64,000 nt of DNA, from assembly GCF_007827465.1 (NCBI RefSeq), contig NZ_VISL01000001.1, positions 501,001-565,000 of the forward strand, read 5' to 3'. The position numbers and the translations under genes are program-made. Within the stretch, counting starts at the first letter, position 1. Every line of letters starts with the position of its first letter. Positions 8,751-17,497 of the stretch are shown here, piece by piece. The notes under the pieces are model-generated. The model ran no database searches. It saw only the letters and a program-made list of their open reading frames with translations, and was not told where the DNA came from. The DNA is from Dokdonia sp. Hel_I_53. Its GTDB lineage: Bacteria; Bacteroidota; Bacteroidia; Flavobacteriales; Flavobacteriaceae.

Positions 8751-9308
8751 GTGCAATATCAAAAAACAAATTTCAAAGATTTGATAATCTGTTCACCTAC
8801 TGTCCACAGTGATGAACGTGGCTATTTTTATGAGTCTTTTCATCTTAAAAGTTTTCAAGATTTTACGGGTTTATCACCACAATTCGTTCAAGACAATCAA
8901 TCTAGATCGGGATTTGGCGCATTGAGAGGATTGCACTTTCAGACTGGGAAGGATGCACAATCTAAACTGGTACGAGTCTTAGAAGGGGAAGTGCTTGATG
9001 TAGTTGTTGATTTAAGAAAAGAGGAAGCTACTTTTGGGAAGACATTCTCTATTCAGTTGTCTGCTCAAAATAGAAAACAACTTTTTATACCCAAGGGAAT
9101 GGCCCATGGCTTTATTACCCTTACAGAATATGCCACTTTCGCATATAAATGTGATGCGTATTATAATAGCAAGAGTGAAGGTGGTATTGCTTATAATGAT
9201 ACTACACTCTGCATAGATTGGATGTTACCATCTTCTAACTTTATTATTTCTGAAAAAGATCAAAAAAATCATCCATTTAAAGATTTACCAAAGGACTATC
9301 TATTTTAA
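8751..9308 (+). CDS. rfbC: dTDP-4-dehydrorhamnose 3,5-epimerase
   Basis: RfbC epimerises dTDP-4-keto-6-deoxyglucose at C3 and C5 on the way to dTDP-L-rhamnose. The 185-residue cupin has the ERGYFYESF start (about 23-31), the FVQDNQSRS segment (about 45-53), the catalytic-histidine strand LRGLHFQ (about 59-65) and the IPKGMAHGF loop (about 116-124). The start codon is GTG, which gives the normal family N-terminus; no better start exists. It overlaps rfbD by one base (TAATG), so the two are translationally coupled. The 122-base gap upstream holds no evident gene. Confidence 0.95.
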   Translation: MQYQKTNFKDLIICSPTVHSDERGYFYESFHLKSFQDFTGLSPQFVQDNQSRSGFGALRGLHFQTGKDAQSKLVRVLEGEVLDVVVDLRKEEATFGKTFSIQLSAQNRKQLFIPKGMAHGFITLTEYATFAYKCDAYYNSKSEGGIAYNDTTLCIDWMLPSSNFIISEKDQKNHPFKDLPKDYLF

Positions 9309-10198
9309 TGAATCAGACTAGTGAGGATAGCGTAAGGGATAAAATAAAAATTCTCATTACCGGTGCTGCTGGGCAAGTCGCTCAAGCGCTAAGAGAGGAG
9401 GCTCCTAAGTATAATGGTCTTGATTGTGTATTTCTTGATAAAACAATTTTAGATATCACTTCTTCTTCTAGTATAAGAGAAGCTATTAAAAACCACACTC
9501 CTGAATTCATTATAAATACTGCAGGGTACACAGCTGTAGACGCTGCAGAAGAAAATAGAGAGCTGGCATTACAGCTCAATTCTCGGGCTATACGTATATT
9601 AGCTCAAGAGTGCAAATCTAAATGTATTGGGTTGATTCACTTGAGTACAGATTATGTTTTTGATGGCAAGAAAACGAGCGCATATATAGAAGGAGATAGA
9701 ACAAATCCGCAATCGGTTTATGGAGTAAGTAAACGAAGAGGAGAAAAAGCCATTTTAAATGCTAAACTGCCTGTATATGCTATAATTAGAACATCATGGG
9801 TCTATAGCACTTACGGATCTAACTTTGTAAAAACGATGTTGAGATTAGCTAGAGAGCGTACTGAGGTTTCTGTTGTTAATAATCAGATAGGAAGTCCTAC
9901 CTACGCTAATGATTTAGCAAACGCACTATTGACAATTTGTACCAAGGTTACAGAAAAAACATCTGGAATTTATCATTACTCCAATAAAGGTAAAATAAGT
10001 TGGTATCAATTTGCTAAGGCTATTTTCAAGTATACAGCTACTTCTATAATAGTTAATCCTGTAGGAAGTGAGCATTACCCTGTAAAAGCTAAGAGGCCTA
10101 AAAATAGTGTTTTATCAACAGATAAAATAAGTGAATCTTTTAATTTAGAAATTTTAGACTGGAAAGTTTCTCTTCAAAAAATGCTGTCTAGAGGATGA
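9308..10198 (+). CDS. rfbD: dTDP-4-dehydrorhamnose reductase
   Basis: RfbD performs the final NAD(P)H-dependent reduction giving dTDP-L-rhamnose. The 296-residue SDR protein has ILITGAAGQVAQAL (about 15-28), a STDYVFDGKKTSAY strand and the catalytic YGVSKRRGE (about 138-146). The C-terminal W-y-x-F region and GSPTYANDLA are also family-typical. The N-terminus is extended by about 12 residues relative to most RfbD proteins; a later start is possible but no other ATG lies close by. It overlaps both neighbours (1 base with rfbC, 4 bases with the phosphatase gene). Confidence 0.94.
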   Translation: MNQTSEDSVRDKIKILITGAAGQVAQALREEAPKYNGLDCVFLDKTILDITSSSSIREAIKNHTPEFIINTAGYTAVDAAEENRELALQLNSRAIRILAQECKSKCIGLIHLSTDYVFDGKKTSAYIEGDRTNPQSVYGVSKRRGEKAILNAKLPVYAIIRTSWVYSTYGSNFVKTMLRLARERTEVSVVNNQIGSPTYANDLANALLTICTKVTEKTSGIYHYSNKGKISWYQFAKAIFKYTATSIIVNPVGSEHYPVKAKRPKNSVLSTDKISESFNLEILDWKVSLQKMLSRG

Positions 10199-11004
10199 TT
10201 GAAAACTATTGGAAAGACTTTGCGGTAAAAGCTGCAATTAAAGCAGGACAAGCGATTTTAGATTTTTACAGTGATGGATTTTCAGTAAGCCAAAAGATTG
10301 ATACATCGCCAGTAACAGAGGCAGACGTTACTGCACACCAAATTATCGAAAAGATTTTATCAAAAACTAACATTCCAATTTTGAGCGAAGAAGGGAAGAG
10401 TATCTCTTACAAAGAGCGTAAAGATTGGAATCAATTTTGGATGATAGACCCTTTAGACGGTACTAAAGAATTTATAAATCATAATGGGGAATTCACAGTA
10501 AACATTGCGCTTATTTCAAAAAAAAAACCTGTTTTTGGGGTTATTTTTGTTCCAGTAACTAATTCCATATACGTTGGTGGCAATTCCATAAATGATTCTT
10601 TTAAATTAGAGAATTGCAATTTAAAAACTTCTTTTGAAGACGTTTTTGAGAGTGGATATTCGCTTTCGCAAAAGCGTATTATGAATTTAAAAAATAGACC
10701 ACGTACAATTTTAATAAGTAGATCTCACCTAAACGACATGACATTAAGTTATCTGGAGGAAAGAAAATCTTCATTATCTGTTTTGAAATTAAAAAAAATG
10801 GGAAGTTCTTTGAAATTTTGCGTCATAGCGGAAGGACTGGCTGATGAATATACTCGCTTTTCTCCCTGTATGGAATGGGATACAGCCGCTGGAGATGCGA
10901 TTTGTCAAGGAGTGAATATTACAATCCTGCAGCATGGTAAGGAAAAACCATTGTGTTACAACAAGGAATCATTAGTAAACCCTAACTTTGAAGTTCTCTT
11001 ATAG
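10195..11004 (+). CDS. cysQ: 3'(2'),5'-bisphosphate nucleotidase CysQ family
   Basis: This is a 269-residue inositol-monophosphatase-superfamily enzyme that likely hydrolyses 3'-phosphoadenosine 5'-phosphate, the by-product of PAPS-dependent sulfation. Motifs are the PVTEADVTAH metal-binding stretch (about 40-49), EEG near 67, the diagnostic DPLDGTKEF (about 84-92), SRSH and GSSLKFC, and the terminal EWDTAAGDA. It is translationally coupled to rfbD inside the sugar cluster. Its position suggests either a sulfated polymer or metabolic coupling, but no sulfotransferase or PAPS-synthesis gene is seen in the window. A near-perfect copy of the chromosomal palindrome (10661-10676) lies within the coding sequence. 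Confidence 0.9.
   Translation: MIENYWKDFAVKAAIKAGQAILDFYSDGFSVSQKIDTSPVTEADVTAHQIIEKILSKTNIPILSEEGKSISYKERKDWNQFWMIDPLDGTKEFINHNGEFTVNIALISKKKPVFGVIFVPVTNSIYVGGNSINDSFKLENCNLKTSFEDVFESGYSLSQKRIMNLKNRPRTILISRSHLNDMTLSYLEERKSSLSVLKLKKMGSSLKFCVIAEGLADEYTRFSPCMEWDTAAGDAICQGVNITILQHGKEKPLCYNKESLVNPNFEVLL
10661..10676. repeat. Near-perfect palindrome copy inside cysQ
   Basis: CGCTTTCGCAAAAGCG differs by one base from the consensus and encodes the residues LSQKR in the cysQ frame. This shows that the motif is tolerated inside genes. Confidence 0.7.
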
Positions 11005-11009
11005 ATTAT

Positions 11010-12017
11010 ATGAAAATTTTAGTTACTGGGGCTGCAGGCTTTATAGGATATCATTTATGTGAACGGTTACTTAAGGAAGGTCACCAAGTGGTAGGGATTG
11101 ATACTATAAATGATTATTACGATCCACAACTTAAATTTGATCGACTGAAAGAGCTTGGCATCAAGCCAGAAGAAGCCACGATTTGGAAAAAGCAATGCCA
11201 GAGCAACTTATACTCAGAGTTTAAATTTATTAGGTTAGAAATACAAGATCGTAATGAAGTGCCAAAGTTATTTAAACTGCATGGTTTTGACCTTGTATGT
11301 AATCTTGCGGCACAAGCAGGAGTACGATATTCGATAGAAAACCCTGAGACCTATGTGGATACGAATATAACAGGTTTTTTAAATATATTAGAAGCTTGTC
11401 GCCATTATGGAGTCAGAAGATTAGTTTATGCAAGTAGCTCCAGTGTGTACGGTAATAGTGAAGAAGTACCTTTTAAAGAATCCCAATCTGTGGATAAACC
11501 AATAAGTATTTATGCGGCCACGAAGAAGTCTAACGAGTTAATGGCGCATACCTACACCCATTTATTTGGTATTGAGACTATAGGCCTTCGTTTCTTTACG
11601 GTGTATGGACCGTGGGGAAGACCAGATATGGCCATGTTTTTATTTACAGACGCAATATTAAAGGGAAAACCTATTAAAGTATTTAATAATGGAAATTTAT
11701 CACGTGATTTCACCTATATATCCGATATTATAGCGGGTGTCTCAAGTGTAATCAACAACGAATACAACAAACGGAGTGTTATATTTAATATGGGCAATAG
11801 TCGTCCTGTACAGTTAATGAGTTTTATTGCTGCTTTGGAAGAGCAATTAGTCATGCGCGCGCAAAAGGTTATGATGCCTATGCAAGATGGAGATGTAAAT
11901 CAAACTTGGGCAGATGTGTCTGCCTTACATGATGAATTTGGCTATGCTCCAAAGGTCTCTGTTAATAAAGGGATTTCTGCCTTCGTAGATTGGTATAAGT
12001 ATTACTATAAGGTGTAA
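11010..12017 (+). CDS. UDP-glucuronate 4-epimerase-like SDR (CapI/LpsL family)
   Basis: This 335-residue extended SDR probably converts UDP-glucuronate into UDP-galacturonate. It has LVTGAAGFIGYHL (about 4-16), the GIDTINDYYDPQLKFDRL segment that is characteristic of the CapI/LpsL group, the YASSSSVYG strand (about 138-146), the catalytic YAATKKSNE (about 168-176), and YGPWGRPDMA (about 206-215). It is followed by the UDP-glucose dehydrogenase gene that would supply its substrate. An alternative is a UDP-N-acetylglucosamine epimerase of similar sequence, but the DYYDP motif argues for uronic acid. Confidence 0.87.
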   Translation: MKILVTGAAGFIGYHLCERLLKEGHQVVGIDTINDYYDPQLKFDRLKELGIKPEEATIWKKQCQSNLYSEFKFIRLEIQDRNEVPKLFKLHGFDLVCNLAAQAGVRYSIENPETYVDTNITGFLNILEACRHYGVRRLVYASSSSVYGNSEEVPFKESQSVDKPISIYAATKKSNELMAHTYTHLFGIETIGLRFFTVYGPWGRPDMAMFLFTDAILKGKPIKVFNNGNLSRDFTYISDIIAGVSSVINNEYNKRSVIFNMGNSRPVQLMSFIAALEEQLVMRAQKVMMPMQDGDVNQTWADVSALHDEFGYAPKVSVNKGISAFVDWYKYYYKV

Positions 12018-12019
12018 GT

Positions 12020-12037
12020 ACGCTTTCGCGAAAGCGT
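12020..12037. repeat. Palindrome ACGCTTTCGCGAAAGCGT between epimerase gene and ugd
   Basis: This is a perfect copy of the chromosomal palindrome, 3 bases after the epimerase stop codon and upstream of the probable ugd promoter. Confidence 0.85.
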
Positions 12038-12089
12038 AACTCATAAGTGTCTAATTATAATTTTAGTTAGCCAGCACTTTATTTATTTC

Positions 12090-12097
12090 TATATTTG
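12090..12097 (+). promoter_or_regulatory. Candidate -7 element for ugd
   Basis: TATATTTG matches TAnnTTTG, 19 bases before the ugd start, with a TTA (one base from TTG) 20 bases further upstream. This suggests that ugd starts a second transcription unit within the locus. Confidence 0.5.
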
Positions 12098-12115
12098 CAA
12101 TCTTAAAAAAAATGC

Positions 12116-13510
12116 ATGTTAATTAAGAATATTTGCTGTATCGGTGCTGGATATGTAGGAGGGCCTACGATGTCTGTCATTGCTCAAAATTGCCCTGATA
12201 TTAATGTGACAGTAGTAGATCTTAATGAAGGTCGTATTGCTGCTTGGAATGATCAAAATTTAGATAATTTACCAATATATGAGCCAGGACTCTCCGAGGT
12301 AGTTTCCGAAGCGAGAGGAAGGAATTTATTTTTTTCTACTGAAGTAGACAAAGCAATAGATGAGGCTGATATGATTTTTATATCTGTAAACACACCTACT
12401 AAAACCTATGGTGTAGGTAAGGGAATGGCTGCAGATCTTAAGTATATAGAGTTGTGTGCCCGCCAGATAGCTAGGGTATCAACTACAGATAAAATTATTG
12501 TAGAAAAGTCAACGCTACCCGTAAGAACGGCTGAGGCGCTTCAAAATATACTGCATAATACGGGTAATGGGGTTCAGTTTGATATTTTGTCTAATCCAGA
12601 ATTTTTGGCCGAAGGCACCGCTATCAAAGATTTACAGCATGCAGATCGTGTGTTAATAGGTAGAGAAGAAACTCAAAGAGGCAGAGATGCGGCACAAGCA
12701 TTAGTTGATATTTATGCGCACTGGTTACCTAAAAAACGAATATTAACTACTAATGTATGGTCTTCTGAGCTATCTAAGCTTACCGCAAACGCATTTCTAG
12801 CACAGCGTGTAAGTTCTATAAACGCGATGTCAGAATTGTGTGAAGTAACGGGTGCAGATGTGCAAGAGGTTGCTAGGGCAATTGGTGCAGATTCTAGAAT
12901 TGGATCAAAATTTTTAAAGGCCTCTGTAGGTTTTGGAGGTTCTTGTTTTCAAAAAGATATTTTAAATCTCGTTTATATTGCTAAAAGTTATGGACTTCAT
13001 GAGGTAGCAGATTATTGGGAACAAGTGATCATCATGAACGATCATCAAAAAAGAAGATTTGCAGAAAAGATTGTAAAAACACTCTTTAATACCGTTTCTG
13101 GTAAAAAAATAGTGCTGTTAGGGTGGGCCTTTAAAAAGGATACGAATGATACAAGAGAATCTGCCGCGATATCTATAGCAGATTATTTGTTAAATGAGCA
13201 AGCAGAGATTGTAGTATACGATCCAAAGGTGTCTGAAGAGCAAATTCTTGCAGATCTGGATTCTTTGAATACACGATCTGAAGCAAAAAATAGGAAACTA
13301 GTTACAGTAGTACAGAATCCTGAAGAAGCTTTTGAAGATGCTCATGCTGTTGCAATAACGACGGAGTGGGATGAGTTTATTTCTTACAACTGGAAAGAAA
13401 TACACAAGAAGATGTTGAAGCCTGCCTTTGTTTTTGATGGTCGCATGTTATTAAATCAAGACGAGTTAAAAAATATCGGTTTTGATGTATATACTATAGG
13501 AAGAGGTTGA
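12116..13510 (+). CDS. ugd: UDP-glucose 6-dehydrogenase (eukaryote-like UGDH class)
   Basis: This enzyme oxidises UDP-glucose to UDP-glucuronate with NAD. The 464-residue length and the [18 protein letters not shown] start (about 5-22) are those of the animal/plant-type UGDH class also found in many Bacteroidetes, rather than the about 390-residue bacterial Ugd. The catalytic cysteine lies in [13 protein letters not shown] (about 271-283), and the C-terminal domain carries [17 protein letters not shown] and ITTEWDEF. It has a likely promoter of its own. A nearby ATG at 12112 runs into a stop codon after four codons, so 12116 is the real start. Confidence 0.94.
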   Translation: MLIKNICCIGAGYVGGPTMSVIAQNCPDINVTVVDLNEGRIAAWNDQNLDNLPIYEPGLSEVVSEARGRNLFFSTEVDKAIDEADMIFISVNTPTKTYGVGKGMAADLKYIELCARQIARVSTTDKIIVEKSTLPVRTAEALQNILHNTGNGVQFDILSNPEFLAEGTAIKDLQHADRVLIGREETQRGRDAAQALVDIYAHWLPKKRILTTNVWSSELSKLTANAFLAQRVSSINAMSELCEVTGADVQEVARAIGADSRIGSKFLKASVGFGGSCFQKDILNLVYIAKSYGLHEVADYWEQVIIMNDHQKRRFAEKIVKTLFNTVSGKKIVLLGWAFKKDTNDTRESAAISIADYLLNEQAEIVVYDPKVSEEQILADLDSLNTRSEAKNRKLVTVVQNPEEAFEDAHAVAITTEWDEFISYNWKEIHKKMLKPAFVFDGRMLLNQDELKNIGFDVYTIGRG

Positions 13511-13532
13511 TTTACTTGATAAAAAAAAATAA

Positions 13533-14591
13533 ATGGAAAACAAAAAAACGATACTGATTACTGGTGGAGCGGGTTTTATTGGTTCTCATGTAGTAAGAAG
13601 GTTTGTAACAAATTATCCTGAGGTAGATATTTATAATCTTGATGCTCTTACCTATGCGGGTAATTTAGAAAATCTAAGGGATATTGAGAATAGACCTAAT
13701 TATTTTTTTGTGAAAGGAGATATAACCGACACTGTATTTATAAATAAGTTATTCCAAGAACATAAATTTACAGGAGTTATTCATTTGGCTGCAGAGTCTC
13801 ATGTAGACCGATCTATTAAGGATCCTATTAGTTTTGTTACTACAAATATAGTAGGGACAGTAAATCTTTTAAATGCTTTTAAAGGTGTATGGGAAGGCAA
13901 CTTTAAAGATAAACGTTTTTACCATGTAAGCACTGATGAAGTTTATGGATCATTAGGTGAATCAGGTTTATTTACTGAAACGACAAGTTATGATCCTAAT
14001 TCTCCATATTCAGCTTCTAAAGCTAGCTCAGATCACTTTGTAAGAGCATACGGTGAAACATACGGACTTCCATATGTTATATCAAATTGTTCAAATAACT
14101 ACGGACCTAATCATTTTCCAGAGAAGCTAATACCGCTTTTTATTAATAATATTATTAATTATAAACCATTACCTGTATATGGAGATGGTAATTATACACG
14201 TGATTGGTTATATGTTGTGGATCATGCTATAGCAATAGATCTAGCATTCCATAAAGGAAAAAATCACGAAACTTATAATATAGGTGGTTTTAATGAATGG
14301 AAGAATATTGATCTTGTGCGCTTACTTTGTAAAGTGATGGATGAAAAGTTAGGGAGAGCGATAGGAACTTCTGAAAAACTCATCACATACGTAAAAGATA
14401 GACCAGGCCATGATGTGCGTTATGCTATTGATGCCAGTAAAATAAGTAAAGAATTAAATTGGAAACCTACAGTAACTTTCGAAGAAGGTTTAGAGAAAAC
14501 GGTTGACTGGTTTCTTTCCAATACAGAATGGTTAGCTAATGTAACTTCTGGGGCTTACAGGGAGTACTATACATCAATGTATACTAAATAA
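13533..14591 (+). CDS. rfbB: dTDP-glucose 4,6-dehydratase
   Basis: RfbB converts dTDP-glucose to dTDP-4-keto-6-deoxyglucose, the branch point for dTDP-rhamnose and dTDP-4-amino-4,6-dideoxy sugars. The 352-residue protein has ILITGGAGFIGSHVV (about 6-20), LDALTYAGNLENL, the active-site STDEVYGSLGE (about 133-143) and YSASKASSDH (about 161-170), and NCSNNYGP. It is 3 bases upstream of rfbA. Because rfbC/rfbD lie several genes away and wecE follows, its product is probably shared by two pathways. Confidence 0.96.
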   Translation: MENKKTILITGGAGFIGSHVVRRFVTNYPEVDIYNLDALTYAGNLENLRDIENRPNYFFVKGDITDTVFINKLFQEHKFTGVIHLAAESHVDRSIKDPISFVTTNIVGTVNLLNAFKGVWEGNFKDKRFYHVSTDEVYGSLGESGLFTETTSYDPNSPYSASKASSDHFVRAYGETYGLPYVISNCSNNYGPNHFPEKLIPLFINNIINYKPLPVYGDGNYTRDWLYVVDHAIAIDLAFHKGKNHETYNIGGFNEWKNIDLVRLLCKVMDEKLGRAIGTSEKLITYVKDRPGHDVRYAIDASKISKELNWKPTVTFEEGLEKTVDWFLSNTEWLANVTSGAYREYYTSMYTK

Positions 14592-14594
14592 ATT

Positions 14595-15464
14595 ATGAAA
14601 GGAATCATACTTGCTGGTGGATCTGGCACACGTTTACATCCCTTGACTCTTGCCGTGAGTAAGCAGTTACTGCCTATTTACGATAAACCAATGATATATT
14701 ATCCACTTTCAGTCTTGATGTTATCAGGAATACGTGAAATTCTCATCATCTCTACCCCACACGATCTCCCTAATTTTGAAAGACTATTAGGAGATGGATC
14801 TAGATTTGGAATTAATTTAAGTTATAAGGAGCAGCCTTCCCCTGATGGGCTGGCCCAAGCCTTTATTATAGGTGAAGAATTTATTGGAAATGATGATGTT
14901 TGTTTAGTACTTGGAGACAATATATTCTATGGAGCTGGACTTCAAAAACTATTGGCAGAAGCCGTTCAAACTGTAGCCCAAGAAAATAAAGCTGTTGTTT
15001 TTGGAAATTATGTAAACGATCCAGAACGTTATGGAGTTGCAGAGTTTGACGCAGAAAATAATGTTTTAAGTATTGAAGAAAAACCAGAAAACCCTAAGTC
15101 TAACTTTGCGGTTGTAGGTTTGTATTATTATCCTAATTCTGTAGTTGAGATTGCAAAAAAAGTAAAGCCATCACATAGAGGAGAGCTAGAAATCACTTCA
15201 GTTAATCAAGAGTACCTCAAAAGAGAACAGCTCAAAATGCAAATTTTGAGTCGAGGTTATGCTTGGTTAGATACGGGTACCCATGAAGCGCTTACGGAAG
15301 CCACGGAGTTTGTTAAAGCAGTAGAGAAAAGGACAGGATTAAAGATAGCTTGCTTGGAAGAAATTGCTTATAAAATGAAATTCATAAATGATTATGATCT
15401 AAATAATATATTACAAGAAAAGGTAAAAAGTGCCTATCACAGGTATCTACAAGGAATATCTTAA
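14595..15464 (+). CDS. rfbA: Glucose-1-phosphate thymidylyltransferase
   Basis: RfbA joins glucose-1-phosphate and dTTP to form dTDP-glucose, the first step of the dTDP-sugar pathways. The 289-residue protein has the nucleotide-binding [16 protein letters not shown] at the N-terminus (about 3-18), [27 protein letters not shown] (about 107-116) and the GLYYYP and [11 protein letters not shown] segments. The length is normal. It is coupled closely to rfbB and to the formyltransferase gene 5 bases downstream. Confidence 0.96.
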   Translation: MKGIILAGGSGTRLHPLTLAVSKQLLPIYDKPMIYYPLSVLMLSGIREILIISTPHDLPNFERLLGDGSRFGINLSYKEQPSPDGLAQAFIIGEEFIGNDDVCLVLGDNIFYGAGLQKLLAEAVQTVAQENKAVVFGNYVNDPERYGVAEFDAENNVLSIEEKPENPKSNFAVVGLYYYPNSVVEIAKKVKPSHRGELEITSVNQEYLKREQLKMQILSRGYAWLDTGTHEALTEATEFVKAVEKRTGLKIACLEEIAYKMKFINDYDLNNILQEKVKSAYHRYLQGIS

Positions 15465-15469
15465 AAAAT

Positions 15470-16348
15470 ATGTCAAAATTTACATTATATCTTTTAACTA
15501 AAAAAGGTTTTGATTGCTTAAAATATTTGGTAGGCAATCTAACATACAAGAATAGTTTGTCTCAAATCGTTATAGCTAGAGACAAAGGGAATAAAGAAGA
15601 TTATTATAACGAAATTAAAACTCTTTGTACTAAAGAAGGTATAAGTGTTTTTGATCGAGTTAGTCATGAAATCAAAGAAACTGACTATGGTGTTGCAATA
15701 GGGTGGAAGTGGCTAATTAATGACTGTAAAAATCTTATTGTAATACATGATTCACTATTGCCTAAATACAGGGGCTTTTCACCACTAGTAAATATGCTAA
15801 TAAATGGAGAAAAAACAATAGGCGCTACAGCTATTTTTGCTTCTAAAATGATGGATGAAGGCGATATAATTACTCAAGAGAAAGAATTAATTGAATATCC
15901 AATTAAAATTAATGATGCCATTGATATAATGTCAAAAATCTATGTTAGAATAATTAAAAAAATTTTTAAAATTCTTCACGAAACAGGATCGTTAGATGCA
16001 ATTCCACAAAATGAAGAACTAGCTACATATAGTCTTTGGAGAGATGAAGATGATTATTTGATTAATTGGAAAACAAATGCGGTTTCAATTGAACGATTTG
16101 TGAATGCTGTTAGTTATCCATATAGTGGAGCAATAACATTTCTAAGTGATGATACTTTATTAAGATTAATTGAAGTAAAAGCATTACCAAAGTACAAATT
16201 TGAACATAACTGCGAAGGAAAGATTTTCATGTATAAGGATGGATTTCCTTTAGTAGCCTGCAAATCTGGTGCGATTGCTATTTTAAAAGCAGTAGACGAT
16301 TCAGGTGAAATATATTCTTTTAAAAGATTAAGACAGAAACTTAAATGA
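15470..16348 (+). CDS. Sugar N-formyltransferase-like protein (methionyl-tRNA formyltransferase fold)
   Basis: This 292-residue protein belongs to the formyl transferase superfamily that moves a formyl group from N10-formyl-tetrahydrofolate to an amino sugar. The core IHDSLLPKYRGFSPLVNMLING (quoted in part; about residues 90-108) and DEGDIITQ (about 130-137) correspond to the cofactor and catalytic segments. The residue two before the catalytic His is Val (VIH), where many characterised members have Asn (NxH). It overlaps wecE by 4 bases. Following rfbA/rfbB and preceding wecE/wecF, its expected substrate is dTDP-4-amino-4,6-dideoxygalactose, giving the N-formyl sugar. This takes the place of the WecD acetyltransferase in enterobacterial common antigen clusters. 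Confidence 0.82.
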   Translation: MSKFTLYLLTKKGFDCLKYLVGNLTYKNSLSQIVIARDKGNKEDYYNEIKTLCTKEGISVFDRVSHEIKETDYGVAIGWKWLINDCKNLIVIHDSLLPKYRGFSPLVNMLINGEKTIGATAIFASKMMDEGDIITQEKELIEYPIKINDAIDIMSKIYVRIIKKIFKILHETGSLDAIPQNEELATYSLWRDEDDYLINWKTNAVSIERFVNAVSYPYSGAITFLSDDTLLRLIEVKALPKYKFEHNCEGKIFMYKDGFPLVACKSGAIAILKAVDDSGEIYSFKRLRQKLK

Positions 16349-17496
16349 AGATACCATTTAACAAACCATATTTCACTGGTAAAGAAACATTATATATCGA
16401 GGAATCTGTAAATTCAGGTAAAATTTCAGGTGACGGTCTTTTTACAAAAAAGTGTCATGCTCTTTTTCAAGAGAATTATGGATTTAAAAAGGCTTTACTT
16501 ACAACTTCTTGTACGGATGCTTTGGAAATGGCTGCTATTCTCATTGATATTCAGCCTGGCGATGAAGTGATCATGCCCTCATATACTTTTGTATCCACTT
16601 CTAACGCGTTTGTGTTGAGAGGTGCAAAAATAATTTTTGCAGATAGTAGAAAGGACCATCCAGGTATTGATGAATCTAGCATTGAAACTCTTATAACAGC
16701 GCGTACAAAAGCAATTGTTCCTGTTCATTATGCGGGAGTAGCTTGTGATATGGATATCATAATGAGAATTGCAAAAAAAAATAATTTGTTTGTAATAGAA
16801 GATGCCGCTCAGGCTATTGATAGCTATTATACAAATTATAAAGGAGAAAAAAAGAGATTAGGGTCGATAGGTCATCTTGCTGCATTTTCTTTTCATGAAA
16901 CTAAAAATATAATTTCTGGTGAAGGTGGCTTACTTGTCATAAATGATAACCGATTTAATAAACGTGCTGAAATTATAAGAGAAAAGGGGACCAATCGTTC
17001 TCAGTTTTTTAGAGGAGAGGTTGATAAATATGGATGGGTAGATATAGGAAGCTCTTTTTTGCCTAGCGACATCATTGCAGCGTTTTTATTTGCGCAATTA
17101 GAAAATATAGATAGTATACAAGATAAGCGTAAGGAAATTTGGAATAGATATGATCAAGCGTTTAGAAGGAATTCTAATATATTAAAAGACGCGAAGCTGC
17201 CATTTATTCCGAATTTTGCAACAAATAATGCACACATGTATTATATAGTCTGTAAGGATAAAAAGCAACGTAAAGACTTCCTTAGCTATTTGAAATCAAA
17301 TGATATTTTGGCTGTTTTTCACTATCTATCATTACATAAAAGTCCATATTTCACAAACCAATATCAAGGTGATAGCCTAACAATGGCAGATCATTATTCA
17401 GATTGTCTTGTGAGATTGCCGCTATTTTATGAATTAAATAAAATACAGCAAACCCTTATCATCGACACGGTTTTGAAATTTTTTAAAGACCTATAG
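16345..17496 (+). CDS. wecE: dTDP-4-amino-4,6-dideoxygalactose transaminase, WecE type
   Basis: This PLP-dependent DegT/DnrJ/EryC1/StrS aminotransferase (383 residues) is very close in motif content to enterobacterial WecE. Shared motifs are IPFNKPYFTGKE, SGDGLFTKKC, LTTSCTDALEMAA, DEVIMPSYTFVSTSNAFVLRGAK, VPVHYAGVACDMD, the PLP lysine in SFHETKN (about 194-200), and REKGTNRSQFFRGEVDKY. It transfers an amino group from glutamate to dTDP-4-keto-6-deoxy-glucose, giving dTDP-Fuc4N. The adjacent wecF homologue supports the assignment. The start overlaps the formyltransferase stop (ATGA). Confidence 0.93.
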   Translation: MKIPFNKPYFTGKETLYIEESVNSGKISGDGLFTKKCHALFQENYGFKKALLTTSCTDALEMAAILIDIQPGDEVIMPSYTFVSTSNAFVLRGAKIIFADSRKDHPGIDESSIETLITARTKAIVPVHYAGVACDMDIIMRIAKKNNLFVIEDAAQAIDSYYTNYKGEKKRLGSIGHLAAFSFHETKNIISGEGGLLVINDNRFNKRAEIIREKGTNRSQFFRGEVDKYGWVDIGSSFLPSDIIAAFLFAQLENIDSIQDKRKEIWNRYDQAFRRNSNILKDAKLPFIPNFATNNAHMYYIVCKDKKQRKDFLSYLKSNDILAVFHYLSLHKSPYFTNQYQGDSLTMADHYSDCLVRLPLFYELNKIQQTLIIDTVLKFFKDL

Positions 17497-17497
17497 T

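Noticed and set aside
13533..15464. Second complete dTDP-rhamnose cluster
   Set aside because: Only rfbB and rfbA are here; rfbC and rfbD are single copies upstream, so the genes form one split pathway shared with dTDP-Fuc4N synthesis.
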